The position numbers and the translations under genes are program-made. A stretch of DNA of 64,000 bases from Xiphias gladius (Eukaryota > Chordata > Actinopteri > Istiophoriformes > Xiphiidae): contig NC_053402.1 in the NCBI RefSeq assembly GCF_016859285.1, positions 24,384,056-24,448,055 on the forward strand, in the 5' to 3' direction. Shown one piece after another: positions 46,488 to 57,658 of this stretch. The notes below the pieces were generated by a model that saw nothing but the letters and a program-made list of their open reading frames with translations, did not search any database and was not told the origin of the DNA. Numbering within the stretch: position 1 is the stretch's first letter; every line of letters begins with the position of its first letter.

Positions 46488-48141
46488 TTAGAAGCCGTGG
46501 ACTTTGAGCTGCTCCTCCTTGGCCAGGTCAATCTACAAAGAAGAAACAAGAGATTCAATCAATGAAAGTGACCTCTGACCTCCAGTCAGTGCCTCAGTCC
46601 CCAAGTCAACGGTATTCCACACAAAACTATCCCGTTGAGTCTCTCACCCTGGTGAAGTGTCAAATAGGAAATTCTGATTTTTCACAAGAACCATACAAGA
46701 CCCACCTCAATGAGGAACTGGCAGATATTCTTGCGCTGGTCTCCCTGTAGCTGGATCACTTCACCATACTCTGGGTGCTCAATCACTGTCCCATTGCAGG
46801 CAAACTTCTGTTAGGGTCAAAAAGAGCAAAACAGTGAGTCTGTCATCAACAGAAAATAAGGACACACACCAACCTGCATTATTATCTAGTAAAAGCTGTC
46901 AGTCTGTTATTTTATTTTTATATATACACAAAATAAATAACAGTATTAACAACCAAATAAGACAAATTCAAATAATTTTGTTCACTAGAAACACCAGGAT
47001 GAAAATACAGACGGGTTTTAATGCCAGTCTTTCTAGAACGTTGACAGCACTCTACAAATGTATAAGAAGCAATTCAAAACCAGGCCCCACCCCAAGGTAG
47101 TACCTTCTTGAAGGCCTTGACTAGCTTCTTCTTGTCATAGTCGGCAGAGATGCCCTGGACAGTAGTGAGGGTCTTCCTGCCGTTCCGCTGTTGGATTCTT
47201 ATGTGGATGTAGTCCTCTGTCCCGGCTGGGAGGCGGTCATCACCCTTAGTTGCATCAGCAAAGGGGTCTGGAGGGGGGGGCATAGAAGAACAGCATTGTA
47301 AGCGCAACAATAAAACTTAAAAAAAAAACAAAAAACCAGTATGCTCAAGAAAGGACTCCATCGCTTAGACATATGGATTTACACAGCTCAACTGTAAAGA
47401 CCAGCTATTTTAGCAGTTTTCATTATTGTATGCCGTATTTTGCCCGTGTTCCCTTTGTTCTTAAGGCAACGCCACTAAATCAGCTGTACATCTCCCCTGT
47501 GTTCATCTGGCGGATCTCTGTGGAGGTGTCACATTTCAGATGAACTGCGCAGACGTGAAACCTCAATATACAGCTTAACAGCTTACTGAAGCCTGGGAGC
47601 CTTAGTTAGCCACTGCTAAGCGGTACGCTTTAGCCAGCGAACACGACTGTGTTCGGAATAAAAGTCATGACATGATAACTTTCTTTTTCACCATGTGTAT
47701 CAAGACCTAAAATAATGTACAACTAAGTGAAATACATTTTATGCCGATTTTTCCCCCAGCAGAAAATCTATCTCCTTATGAAAACCAACATATCTGAAGA
47801 ATAAGCTAACAGGTTAGCAGCAAAAATTCAGGCCTAATGGCGGCCGTTTTAATGTTAGCAGAGGCCGGCTAGTTGAGTAATCAAAAAGGCCAGCTTGTCA
47901 AATATGTACTTCAAAGATTGAACCGCGAGTTAGACGTATATGTTAAGTCACTCTGATGAACAAGCGTAGTATTAAATAGCCAAATAACCTACAAAAGAAA
48001 TAAAACCTCGACGGAAGTTACGAGCTTAATGTTAGCTCTGCTAGCCCTCGCCCTTCCCCCACCTTGTCTCTGTACGGTCTGATTAAAAAAAAAAAAAAAA
48101 AACGACTTACCAAAAGTTTGGAGGTTCTGGATAGCGGACAT
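46488..48141 (-). CDS. eif1: Translation initiation factor eIF1 (SUI1), 4 exons, 113 aa
   Basis: Minus-strand coding exons: 48141-48111, 47267-47104, 46807-46706, 46532-46488 (31+164+102+45 nt, GT-AG, open to TAA). The protein starts MSAIQNLQTF and continues DPFADATKGDD, then the SUI1 fold (DYIHIRIQQRNGRKTLTTVQ, KKLVKAFKKKFACNGTV, YGEVIQLQGDQRKNICQFL). It ends LKVHGF. Length and sequence match vertebrate EIF1 almost exactly. eIF1 binds the 40S subunit near the P site, promotes scanning and enforces AUG choice. EIF1 and EIF1B paralogues are nearly identical; position and sequence favour the spliced EIF1 type. Decayed copies of this locus lie at 52.9-55.6 kb. Confidence 0.97.
47467..47520 (-). 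repeat. 53-nt repeat in eif1 intron 1, inverted copy at 49589-49641
   Basis: The block CAACGCCACTAAATCAGCTG ... CATCTGGCGGATCTCTG occurs in inverted orientation 2.1 kb away, with about two mismatches. It may be a scrap of a mobile element or an inverted duplication; no function is evident. Confidence 0.75.
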
Positions 48142-48229
48142 ACGATAAGATTTGCTTTCCTTTCGATTGATAACTTGGTTAGCGAGCGATTCGTCGGCTA
48201 ACTTTGACTTATATGTCTTTTCTAGTTTT

Positions 48230-48350
48230 TGCCTTTTTGCGGGGACGTCGCTCGGCTCGGCTTTCACACCTCACACAAAATGGAGACCGTTGAGCTCGGA
48301 GGACTTGGAAAACAAGCCTTTATAGCCCCGCCCCGAAATGACGTCATTAC
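48230..48350 (-). promoter_or_regulatory. eif1 core promoter: TATA box, GC box, CRE
   Basis: On the minus strand, in order towards the gene: CRE palindrome TGACGTCA (48340-48347), GC box GGGGCGGGGC (48326-48335), and TATAAAG (48318-48324). The expected start is about 48290, giving a leader of roughly 150 nt with a GC-rich 5'UTR. Confidence 0.72.
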
Positions 48351-49019
48351 GTCGCTGGCGTAGTAATGGTACGCCGCCGGCAGGCACGCCTCGTTATTTC
48401 TCAACTTTACTGGAAAGGTGACGTCATCCTGTCAGAATACAGTCAACTTCGCAAAGGGAAAATTACCAAAACATAATAATGCACGTTTATAATATTCAGT
48501 GCCATTTCTTCTTTACAGATTTTATGTTCTAAATTTTGGTCTAGAATGTATCAGTCAGAAACCTCGATGGAAATCATCTGCTCAGAGAAGTTCATTGTGT
48601 CAGTCTCCTGTGAATAGGGATTGAATTCTTTGCCCGATATTATATACGTGAATGGGTCAGCGAACAGGCCTACTGGGAACGGGCCCAGGGGCCCGAGAGG
48701 TCGTGGGGCCCCTGGGCTAGAGCCGCTGTATTAAGTGGCTGTTAATATTTCTCGTTTGAAAATCAAAGCTCGGTCAAAAGATGCAAAATGACCAGAGAGG
48801 AATGCAAAAGGGATCCCAAAGAGAAGCACGTCGACCAAAAAGAGAAACAAAAAGATGAAAAAACTGGAGTCAGTGCTACCAGCCTTCAGGAGCTGAGAGG
48901 GAGATTTTGTTTCCAAACTTTATTTATACGGATCTTTTTGACTTTTACAGACAACAAATGGTTTAGAACAGTCTGGATTTGAGAAAATTCCATCGCTGCA
49001 GAGTTCATCCATGGAGTTT

Positions 49020-49345
49020 ATACCCTTTTGCAGGCCACAAGCAGAAAGATGGGTCGGTCAGTGAAGGGGCAAGTAGAAGTTCTTTAGATACTGGGGTCCT
49101 AAGAGAGAGCTCATTTAGACCAAAATGTTTTCAAGGGAATTTGACCTGAAGCCAGACTTATGTAGGACATAAAAAAGACATTTCCACCCTGTTGAAGGCC
49201 TTCTTGGCATCAAGAGACATTGCTACCTTAGGTACAGCCGGGCCCTCCCTCAGATGTTGCCTGGTGTTGTATAACGAACATTTTCCCACCATAAACCCAA
49301 TTTCATCTGCTGATCACGTATTCACTATCAACGTCTGGGATGGAT
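49020..49345 (-). mobile_element. L1-like LINE reverse transcriptase fragment
   Basis: The minus strand reads SADEIGFMVGKCSLYNTRQH, then VAMSLDAKKAFNRVEM (near 49205-49240), matching the L1-clade motif ...SLDAEKAFDRVEW. After that the frame decays, though a remnant of the usual later block (FCLWPAKGYKLHG) is near 49030. Only about 110 codons are recognisable; it is dead and truncated. Confidence 0.75.
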
Positions 49346-50006
49346 GAAAAAAACTGCTGTAATTTGGGTACGGTCTCAGTTAGGGGCGTAACCTTATCCC
49401 TTATTTTCCCTGAGACAACCACATAACGACCGTTTGGGTGAGACAGTCAGCAGAGAAGGAACATTTCTGTGAGGGAGGATAGCTGCATTTCCAGCTTTTA
49501 CTTTAAAGCCTGAGTGAAACAAGTGACCCCCCCAGGCGCTTTCGATGAGAAGGGACTTGAAAAGGGATTTGAAAATATTTAAAATACAGAGATCCGCCAG
49601 ATGAACCCAGGGGAGATGTACAGCTGATTTGGTGGCGTTGAAAATATTTCTCGGCTGCAGGACGAGGGATGGGGATGGTGTGTAGCTTTAAAGGAACATC
49701 AACAATTGTCCGTCCATATTCTTAATTCACCCATCCATACACCGACACAGCTGTCTGCCTTAAAACACTAAACCAAATGGGTGTTTCTGAATCAGTATCA
49801 TTATGTTAACTATCACTGTTTTGTGTACTTTCTTGAGTCCAGTGCCGTGTCATTTTAAGAAATGAGTAAAACAAGAATTTGGTTAATTTGTATATGCCTG
49901 AAGGGGTTGGATCTCACCAGAAAAAAAACAAAGTTTTAAAGAAAGACCTTAAGTAAATGTATTTTGTGTTGTATAAATGTATTCGTAAAACACTGTATGT
50001 GAATGT

Positions 50007-50560
50007 AATGAAACCGGTCATCAGCTTGACTCCAGTGAACCAGATCCAACCAGTAGGTGGGGATAAAAAGCCACGTACACACCAACGTGGTCTCGAGTCT
50101 TGGCCACTGGCCAGATCTAACAGCAGTTTTGAAGCATGTAGTTGTCATGTAGACGTTAGGTCGTACCACAGCAGCTGTCCTTTTATTGGGTTTTATCGGC
50201 TGCATGTATTCAGATGTTGGCCTGACTAATAAAAGAAGACATTGTTATAGTGAAAACACCAAATCTTTAATGAACGTCACATTTATCTACCACATGGGGA
50301 AAAAAAAGCATTTCATTGAACAGAGAGTGAGACTGTAGCGACCGTACCACTGGTAGTCACAGGAGCTTTCTGGAGAATACTGGATACATCCAAGCACTCA
50401 GCAGAGCAACACGCCACCTTAACAGCTAACCAGCAATACTCAACTGCTACACAACTGCGCCTAGTGCACAAAAAAACAACAACATACAAGCAGCATTAAG
50501 GTCAGAAATGAAAAACGACAGTGTGTCGAGTGTCCAGTAAATGACGTCCTGTAAAATTAA
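50007..50560. repeat. 0.55-kb duplicated segment, copy 1
   Basis: The sequence from AATGAAACCGGTCATCAG to CTGTAAAATTAA is repeated in the same orientation at 56335-56892 with about five small differences in 554 nt. On the minus strand it resembles the end of a transcript (an ATTAAA near 50258 followed by a GT-rich stretch), but I recognise no gene. Confidence 0.92.
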
Positions 50561-50679
50561 GAAACATTAACGATGTCTTCCAGAAGTTACCTTCAGTTTA
50601 CATCACCACGGTCACTGCAGCAAACAGTAAAAATGAGGCTTTCTTCATTCGTCATTTTATGAATACAATTGTATGCATA

Positions 50680-50985
50680 AGTTTGGGCACCACTGGGCAA
50701 ATTACGCAATTTGTTAATTTATGAAGGGAAAGAAGTAACTACAAACACTGCAAAGGAGGTATCTTCAAATGTTGATGCGGTTACTTTTTTTTTGCCATAA
50801 ACTTGGAAAATAGAAAAAAAAGGCATTTGCAACACTACTGTCAGTACTTAGTTACACCCCCCCTTGGCAAGTTGATTTGTTGAAGTGGGTCATGGTGGAT
50901 TTTGAGATCTGCATTGTACCATTGTCCAGTTGTAGAAGCCAGACTCTTTACACTTTCTGCTTTCTTGACTGCAGTCAGTCAATAA
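50680..50985. mobile_element. Possible DNA-transposon terminal fragment
   Basis: It starts with TGTATGCATAAGTTTGGGCA, a terminal sequence common to decayed fish DNA transposons. A block resembling degraded non-coding transposon interior (GGTCATGGTGGATTTTGAGA) follows. No opposite end and no open frame were found. Confidence 0.4.
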
Positions 50986-51329
50986 TACAAACCAAAATAA
51001 TAAATGACAGATAAAATATGGCTGGCATCCAACCACATGTAAATACAAAGGAATAAATACATAGAATAAAACAACGTAAATATATAACTACACAAAAATT
51101 TACCCTAAATAAGAAACAATCAGTGCGAACATTGACAGTGGGTTTATCCAGACAGGTAGTATACTTTTACATAATGGGCTTTATACGGGACAAGTCACGG
51201 TCATTATCTAGTGTTATCATGGTCCAAGAATGGGCTCCATGTTGTGTGTCTGTGTAATGGATTTCTATTGCCTCACAATGATTCTGCAGCAAGTGCTGGG
51301 TTCTTAGTCTGGGAGACAACAGTTCCTCC

Positions 51330-52160
51330 ATGAAATACATTTCCCCCCATAAATCTTTAACCGTGTCACAGTCTTACAGCAGGTATGCCACTGATCCAAC
51401 GTTTGTATGGAAGTGGCAGCATAAATCATTACCTCCTCTTTTAAGTCCCGTAGCATTGCTTGAGGACCCTATAGTTGATAAACTGTGTTTGGACTTGTGG
51501 AGCGGAGGCCTGCCAACTCAATGAAGCATCATCATTGTTCTTCAACACTTTCCCCAATATCTTTCTTATATGCTACCTTTTTATTGGCAGATTTGTTGTT
51601 GTCGGGTGTGGATTTCAGTGACTGGATCGGGACCAGATCTCGGCAGGGCCTCAGCTGGAGATAGTTCCAGAAAATCTGAATATGAAAGATTATAATTTCT
51701 ATTGAGAGAGCCAATGTAACTATATGACCAGTGTCGTATAGATCCCTAAATATAAGATTCCTGCCTGTAATCTAATGCTGTAGTTGCACCATACTGATGC
51801 TCTGTTAGTCAATAAAGGATGACTTTTTACATAACTGTGTGCCATTTCCCGGCTTTCCCTTATTAGACCTACGTGATCTACTCCCCAGGTCCTCCCAGCA
51901 GTCGAGCAGGAAGGCATTTTGGTCAGGCAGGGTTTTAACTGTGGTCTCCGCCACTGCTAGCCATTCAATGTTTTGCCCCGTGTCAATGTTAAGTGGATAG
52001 TGAGTGCATTGAAGGTTTCATCTAGTGCATCCACTGAGGACTGGAGGGGTTTGATGGAGTTTTGAATCCGTGTTGCCGTGTCTTCTTAACGATCTGCCTG
52101 ATGTTTGGCCAGTACTGTCATAAGCAGGATCATGGAGAAGTTCAGGGGGCAACGTTGTCA
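51330..52160 (-). other. Unassigned stretch, possibly LINE-derived
   Basis: Several medium minus-strand frames (for example 51917-51720, starting MPSCSTAGRTWGVDHVGLIR) carry no recognised domain. The pattern of broken frames in one direction suggests a decayed L1-type ORF1, consistent with the L1 scrap at 49 kb, but this is weak. Confidence 0.25.
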
Positions 52161-52399
52161 GGAGGTCGGCTATGGCCGTCGTTCTGTGTATCAGCAGCTG
52201 CAGCTTCGTCGGCTAGTTTGCTAGCTAAACTAGCCCTGGTTGTCACTGCTTGTACATTCAAGTTTTTTGTTTTTTTTTTACTTGGTGTTACTCATATTGT
52301 TGTCACCAAAACTAACTTTTTAGTTATGCATAACCACGAGAGGGTTAATCATAAGGAATTTACAGTTCAATTGTTTTACAGTGTTCAGTGATGGGTAGA

Positions 52400-52925
52400 T
52401 CCTCTGCCTCATGTCTTAACACTACATCGTCGGACCAGATGACCTCAGAAGAGCTCAATTTTAACTTCATCTGTCCACAGCGCTCGTTTCCAAAATAACT
52501 CTTATCCTGATGTTGCTTTGCAGACTTCAGATGTTGACTTGTCTGGTGAGGTCTCCTCCTCAGGCTTCCTTCTGACCCGTCTATGCAGACCGTGTTTGTT
52601 CAAGCAACGCTGCACAGTGGCGGGATGCACCATCACTCCTGTGTCAGCTAAACCTTCCTGCAGGTCCTTTGCAGTCATATGAGGGTTTTGCGTTACCTTT
52701 CTGACCAGAAGACGTGCAGTTTTATCTGAAATTTTTCTCGGTCTTCCAGATCTTGGCTTGACTTCCACAGTTCCCCTTACTTTCCATTTCTTAATGACAT
52801 TCCGGATAGTGGAAATCGAGAACCCAAAGCACTTTGATATCTTTTTATAGCCTTTCCCTGCTTTGTAGGCATTAATGAGCTTCATTTTCAGATCCTCACT
52901 CAGTTCAATAGAGGAGCCCATGGTT
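52400..52925 (-). mobile_element. Tc1-like transposon fossil: N-terminal half
   Basis: The frame 52921-52502 encodes MGSSIELSEDLKMKLINAYK, then the first helix-turn-helix (GYKKISKCFGFSISTIRNVI), KPRSGRPRKISDK linker and second helix-turn-helix (HPATVQRCLNKHGLHRR). It continues about 100 nt downstream in decayed form (DDVVLRHEAEDLPI-like, FWKRALWTDE-like). The catalytic C-terminal half and both ends are missing. It lies against the 3' side of the eif1 pseudogene copy. Confidence 0.88.
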
Positions 52926-52944
52926 GTTGAGTATTACCACGAAG

Positions 52945-54785
52945 TTTGTATGTCCAGGTTAATCTGCAAAGAAGAACCAAAAGATTTAATCAATGAAAAA
53001 CAACTTCTGACCCCCAGTCGGTTCTTCAACCAGCAGACACCCTGGTGGTGGTGGAATCAGTGTTCCACTGCGGGCAAACTTCTGTTAGGGTCAAGAAGAG
53101 CAAAACAATGAGTCATTGTCAGCAGGAGCAGAAAACAAGAAAAACATTATTATTTAGTAAAAGCTGACTGTCTGTCAAAAGAACAAAACAGTATTAACCA
53201 CCAACTAAGACAAATGCTTCTCATTTTGTTCACTAGAAACACCAGGAGGAAAGTACTGACGGGTTTTAATGCCAGTCTTTCTCGAAGGTTGACAGCACTC
53301 TACAAATGTATAAGAAGCAATTCAAGACCAGGCCCCACCCCAAGAATTCCTTCACACACAGTGACGTTAGGGGCAATTGTTGGAGGTGCAAACAAACACG
53401 ATAGGAGTTGCTTTTTTAAATGTGCCACTGTCCCAACAAATTTCCTGGTGACGTTTGGTTCAATGATCTTACCTGACAGACACTCCCTGTTACTGCATAT
53501 CAAATTTACGTATCAAAATCTTGAAATACTTCATTGTTTGCTCATGCTGTGGGTGTGTGATATATTGATTACTCCTAAAGGCTCTCTTTGGAATTTGAGA
53601 ACATTAATATTGGTGCGAGTGCACTTCATAATAATGTGTTAGTCACTTGCACCTGTTTTAGACCGAGTGTACTTAAATTCCATTTATTGCAAACTGTCCC
53701 GAAACTATTGATTCAGAATCCCTCTTTTTCTTCACCCATGAATCTTTGCCTTAAAATGGGATCATTAAGCAGATGGCTAATTGTGAGAAAATCATTAATC
53801 TGACAGGTAATAAATGAATGGGTTTTATTATCCATTGTGTGGTGGCCGTGAAGAACATAATCACAATGACAAATGGGAAAACACAACAACAAATCAAACA
53901 ACGAAACGGCACTCCACAAAACACAACATCGACTTCTCACGGAAAAAGTAGGCGCCTGCTTTCTGCAAAGACCGTCGCTGATTGGATGGTTTTTAGAGTG
54001 CGCAGACTCATCGTGATGCTGTGAGAGGTTGACAGCCAATCAAGCATCACGTCATATGCATGCCTCGCAAACGTTGAATCGTCGGTAGTGTTTGTTTACA
54101 CATGTGAAAGCGGCCTTGCCTTCCTTTTAAAAGGACGGACAGGGCGTCCTCCAATCAGCGACGATCCTCGTCGATCGCAGGTACCTACCTTTCCCGGTTA
54201 GTTAACGTTATTGTGTTTTCTGCTATGTGGCTGTGGATTCTGCTTTGCCGTTGTGTTTTAAGAGTTGTTGTATTTTGTTATTTATCGTCGTGATTTCCTA
54301 CATGCGGTTGTGTTTTGGTCTGTTTTTGCCCCCACCCCCATTTGTCGTCGTGAGGCCAAAAAACAGGAGTGATAATCGATCAATCGATCTTGCAATCTCA
54401 ACGCCCGTAACCTGTTTGCTTGCACCTCCAACACAGTGCCGGACCTGGTCACCACCCCCAAATGCCCGTAAGTGTGTGTGAAAGAACAGTATTGAGTTTG
54501 GAATTTCTGGACGGCGGACATCCGATAAGATTTGCTTTCCTTCCAGTTAATAACTTGGTTAGCGAGCGGTTCGTCGGCTAACTCTGACTTACATGTCGTT
54601 ACTGGTTTCCGCCTGTTCGCGGGGACGAGGCTCGGCTCGGCTCGGCTCGGCTTCCACAGCTCTCACAAAATGGACATCATCGAGCTCGTAGGACTGCAAG
54701 CCTTAGCCCCGCCCCGAAACGACGTCAGTACGTCGCAGACGTAGGAGTGGGACGTCGCCGGCGGCCACGCCTTATTTATTTCTCA
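52945..54785 (-). pseudogene. Decayed genomic duplicate of eif1 (non-processed)
   Basis: Two blocks match eif1 in order and orientation. 52950-53345 matches 46525-47097: intron 3, the exon 3 start AAGTTTGCCCGCAGTGGAA, and intron 2. 54490-54785 matches 48112-48400: exon 1 (MSAVQKFQT in place of MSAIQNLQT), 5'UTR and promoter. Introns are kept, so this is a DNA duplication, not a retrocopy. Most of exon 3, all of exon 2 and the exon 4 body are gone; about 1.1 kb of unrelated sequence including a foldback element fills the middle. The promoter copy keeps the GC box but has lost TATAAAG and the perfect CRE. Confidence 0.88.
53838..54360. mobile_element. Foldback-type element with long inverted arms inside the eif1 pseudogene
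   Basis: The left arm (53838-53986, ending CGTCGCTGATTGG) is an imperfect inverted copy of the right arm (54151-54345, beginning CCAATCAGCGACG). Blocks such as GTTGTGTTTT and GTTGTTGTATTTTGTTATTT pair along about 150-190 nt. The ~165-nt centre is CG-rich. No coding capacity. Confidence 0.65.
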
Positions 54786-54796
54786 ACTTAATTGTC

Positions 54797-54905
54797 ATGT
54801 ACAGGTTTCAGTCGTACCACAGCAGCTGTCCTTTTATTGTGTCTTATCAACTGTATGTATTCAAATGTTCGCCCCTAAAATAAACTGAGAAATAAAAGAA
54901 GACAT
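54797..54905. repeat. Diverged partial copy of the 0.55-kb duplicated segment
   Basis: CGTACCACAGCAGCTGTCCT, TGTATGTATTCAAATGTTCG and AATAAAAGAAGACAT occur in the order seen at 50151-50240 and 56490-56575, with many changes. It follows directly on the eif1 pseudogene promoter. Confidence 0.8.
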
Positions 54906-55404
54906 CATCGTTGGTGGTCGTTCGCACTTGTATTTAGCGGTGTCCGCTGGCGATCCGCTCACCCAAGTCGCATGCTAATGCCAGGTGTAAACGCGGTCGG
55001 AGGCCGCCCCTACCCTGGCTCTGATTGGCTCCAACCCTGGCAATTTCTCCTAACCCTAACCATTTCACCACTCATCACGCCTGAGCCTGACCCACCCAGC
55101 CAATCACAGCCATAGTAGGGCGGGTGCTCGTCCACCTCGGGTAGGAAATATAACTTCGCCACTGGCACGTGGTCATCTCGGGTGTGACGTTAATGGAGCG
55201 CAATTCGCTTTTCACCACAAATCACGTTTGATTACATAATTTATGTAACGCCCCCCCCCGGGTGAGTCATCAAAATATTGTTTCACTGGAGGTGAAGAGG
55301 GGATTTTGATAAGAAAGTATAAATACATGACACATTTAACATGTAAGAAAGGACAAATGAACAGTTAATACGGGGACTGGAAGGTGGAAAATGTAATTAT
55401 TCAT
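54906..55404. other. Non-coding stretch, no gene seen
   Basis: A CpG-containing stretch with GATCCGCTCACCC and CTAATGCCAGGTGTAAACGC resembles dispersed fish repeat sequence. No open frame of interest. Confidence 0.4.
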
Positions 55405-55414
55405 TTCACCCTTA

Positions 55415-55595
55415 AGCTTGGCCAGAATTCACCCTTCCCCACCTTCTCTCACGGTTCGGGTTCATAACAGTGACTTTCCAAAGCGGACAGACGGTAAGAG
55501 TTGCTTTCTTTCTCTTTATTTCTGTCTGATTTGCGCCTTTTAACGGGGAAGGCGCGCGGGTGTATCACACAGTTCGCTTCTACTCCGTTTTTGGT
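55415..55595 (-). pseudogene. Third, more decayed eif1 exon-1 region
   Basis: CCTTCCCCACCTTCTCTCAC, ACTTTCCAAAGCGGACAGAC and AGAGTTGCTTTCTTTC align in order with 48051-48165, and TTTTAACGGGGAAGGCGCGC aligns with 48232-48250. The exon 1 start codon region is changed (GGACAGACGG for GGACATACGA), so the ATG is gone. No downstream exons were found. Confidence 0.6.
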
Positions 55596-56334
55596 AATTT
55601 TTTTTTTTTTTGCGGTTGACAAACAACGAAATGGCGCATTACCGCCACCAACTGGTAGGGAGTGTGGATCGGTACTACATTTAAGCTACTTACATCGATC
55701 ATAAATTACAAAAGCAAGAACACTAATTTATCACATCCTCTCAAAACAAGGAAAAAGATCAAATCCATTTCCTGAACTCTTCTCTCAGCTTCATGTCTCT
55801 GACAGTTAATCATGATTACAAGTCTCTTCTTGTCTGCATCTCTCTGCATTGTGTTTTGCTATTTGAAATCATGTGCTGTTGAGTCCTGTATGACCAAATC
55901 TTCATCTGAGTGTTATTGTCTCCTCTCTCCTGCTTCCACTTGCTTTTGTGTCTTCTTCAAATGCTAAATTTATCTTCTAATTCATGTCCTTGTCCATGTC
56001 CATGTACCAATATGTGCTGGTATTCATAGGAATATCACACTCACTCCCATCATTTCAATTCTGTATAATGTTTGTTGTATTTCTACCAAAATATGTTGTC
56101 TGATTGATGAATGGTTGTATCCCAGGAACAGAAAGACTGTGCTACAAAAAGTGTGATATAGATATACGAGATATATAAACGCTTGCACATGCCCCAATTA
56201 CTATTTAATGTTTTTCATTAAATAGTAGCATCAACTTTTAAAGAAATGATTGTTTTTCATTTCCATTTGCCGCAGGGGTTGTATTTACTTCATTCCACCT
56301 AAAAAAAAAAAATCTACAAAATATGCAATTTTGC

Positions 56335-56892
56335 AATGAAACTGGTCATCAGCTTGACTCCAGTGAACCAGATCCAACCAGTAGGTGGGGATAAAAAGCC
56401 ACGTACACACCAACGTGGTCTCTGGAGTCTCGGCCACTGGCCAGATCTAACAGCAGTTTTGAAGCATGTAGTTGTCATGTAGACGTTAGGTCGTACCACA
56501 GCAGCTGTCCTTTTATTGGGTTTTATCGGCTGCATGTATTCAGATGTTGGCCTGACTAATAAAAGAAGACATTGTTATAGTGAAAACACCAAATCTTTAA
56601 TGAACGTCACATTTATCTACCACATGGGGAAAAAAAAGCATTTCATTGAACAGAGAGTGAGACTGTAGCGACCGTACCACTGGTAGTCACAGGAGCTTTC
56701 TGGAGAATACTGGATACATCCAAGCACTCAGCAGAGCAACACGCCACCTTAACAGCTAACCAGCAATACTCAACTGCTACACAACTGCGCCTAGTGCACA
56801 AAAAAACAACAACATACAAGCAGCATTAAGGTCAGAAATGAAAAACAAGACAGTGTGTCGAGTGTCCAGTAAATGACGTTCTGTAAAATTAA
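56335..56892. repeat. 0.55-kb duplicated segment, copy 2
   Basis: Direct repeat of 50007-50560, about 99% identical. Differences include CTCTGGAGTCTCGG for CTCGAGTCTTGG, a 2-nt insertion at AAAAACAAGACAG, and GACGTTCTG for GACGTCCTG. Confidence 0.92.
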
Positions 56893-57616
56893 ACAATTTA
56901 TTTGAGGAGATGAGTTAAAATCTGTGAAGACCTTTGACTGACCTGACACATTCTTCCAACTGGTGACTTTTTACACTTTACAGCCCCAGTCATTTTACTG
57001 TACTTCATACGTGATCATATTTAACACGGGGGTTAGAACGAACTGCTGTCCTGCCTCACGAAGACACCCTGAGCTGCGGCGATTACAGGAGGAATTTAAT
57101 GTAAAGTTTCAGAGGGATCACTTCGGCTTAATGAGATGTGTGCACTGGCAGAATTATACACTGTGACGTATCAACAGAAGCCCTGATGTTTAATTCCACT
57201 GGCCTGTATTACAGAGCAAGATTAATGTGCTAGCCAGCTAACTTTGGGCTTAAGCCGGGCTTTCCAGGATCAGGAGGCTGACTCACTTACCATAATACAG
57301 TAGATCTCAAAGACTAAACTAACCCAAAAATTCTACATTTCCACAATATCTGGACAGGGATGTTTGCGATAAAGTCAGAAGTAACAACAAGAAGGCAGAC
57401 ATATTTAGAGCTGAAACGTTCAGACGTCGAAATGGAAAAAGTAAAACTTTATGCTGCTTTTTTCTGCTTTATGACATTGCATAACAAAAATCTTTGGATT
57501 ATTGGTCCGACAAAACAAAAGACATTTGAAGATGTCACCTTGGCCTTTAGGAATTGTACTGGGCACTTTTACTCTTTTCTGGCATTTTACATTTATCAAA
57601 ATCGAGACAATACAAT

Positions 57617-57658
<42 letters not shown>

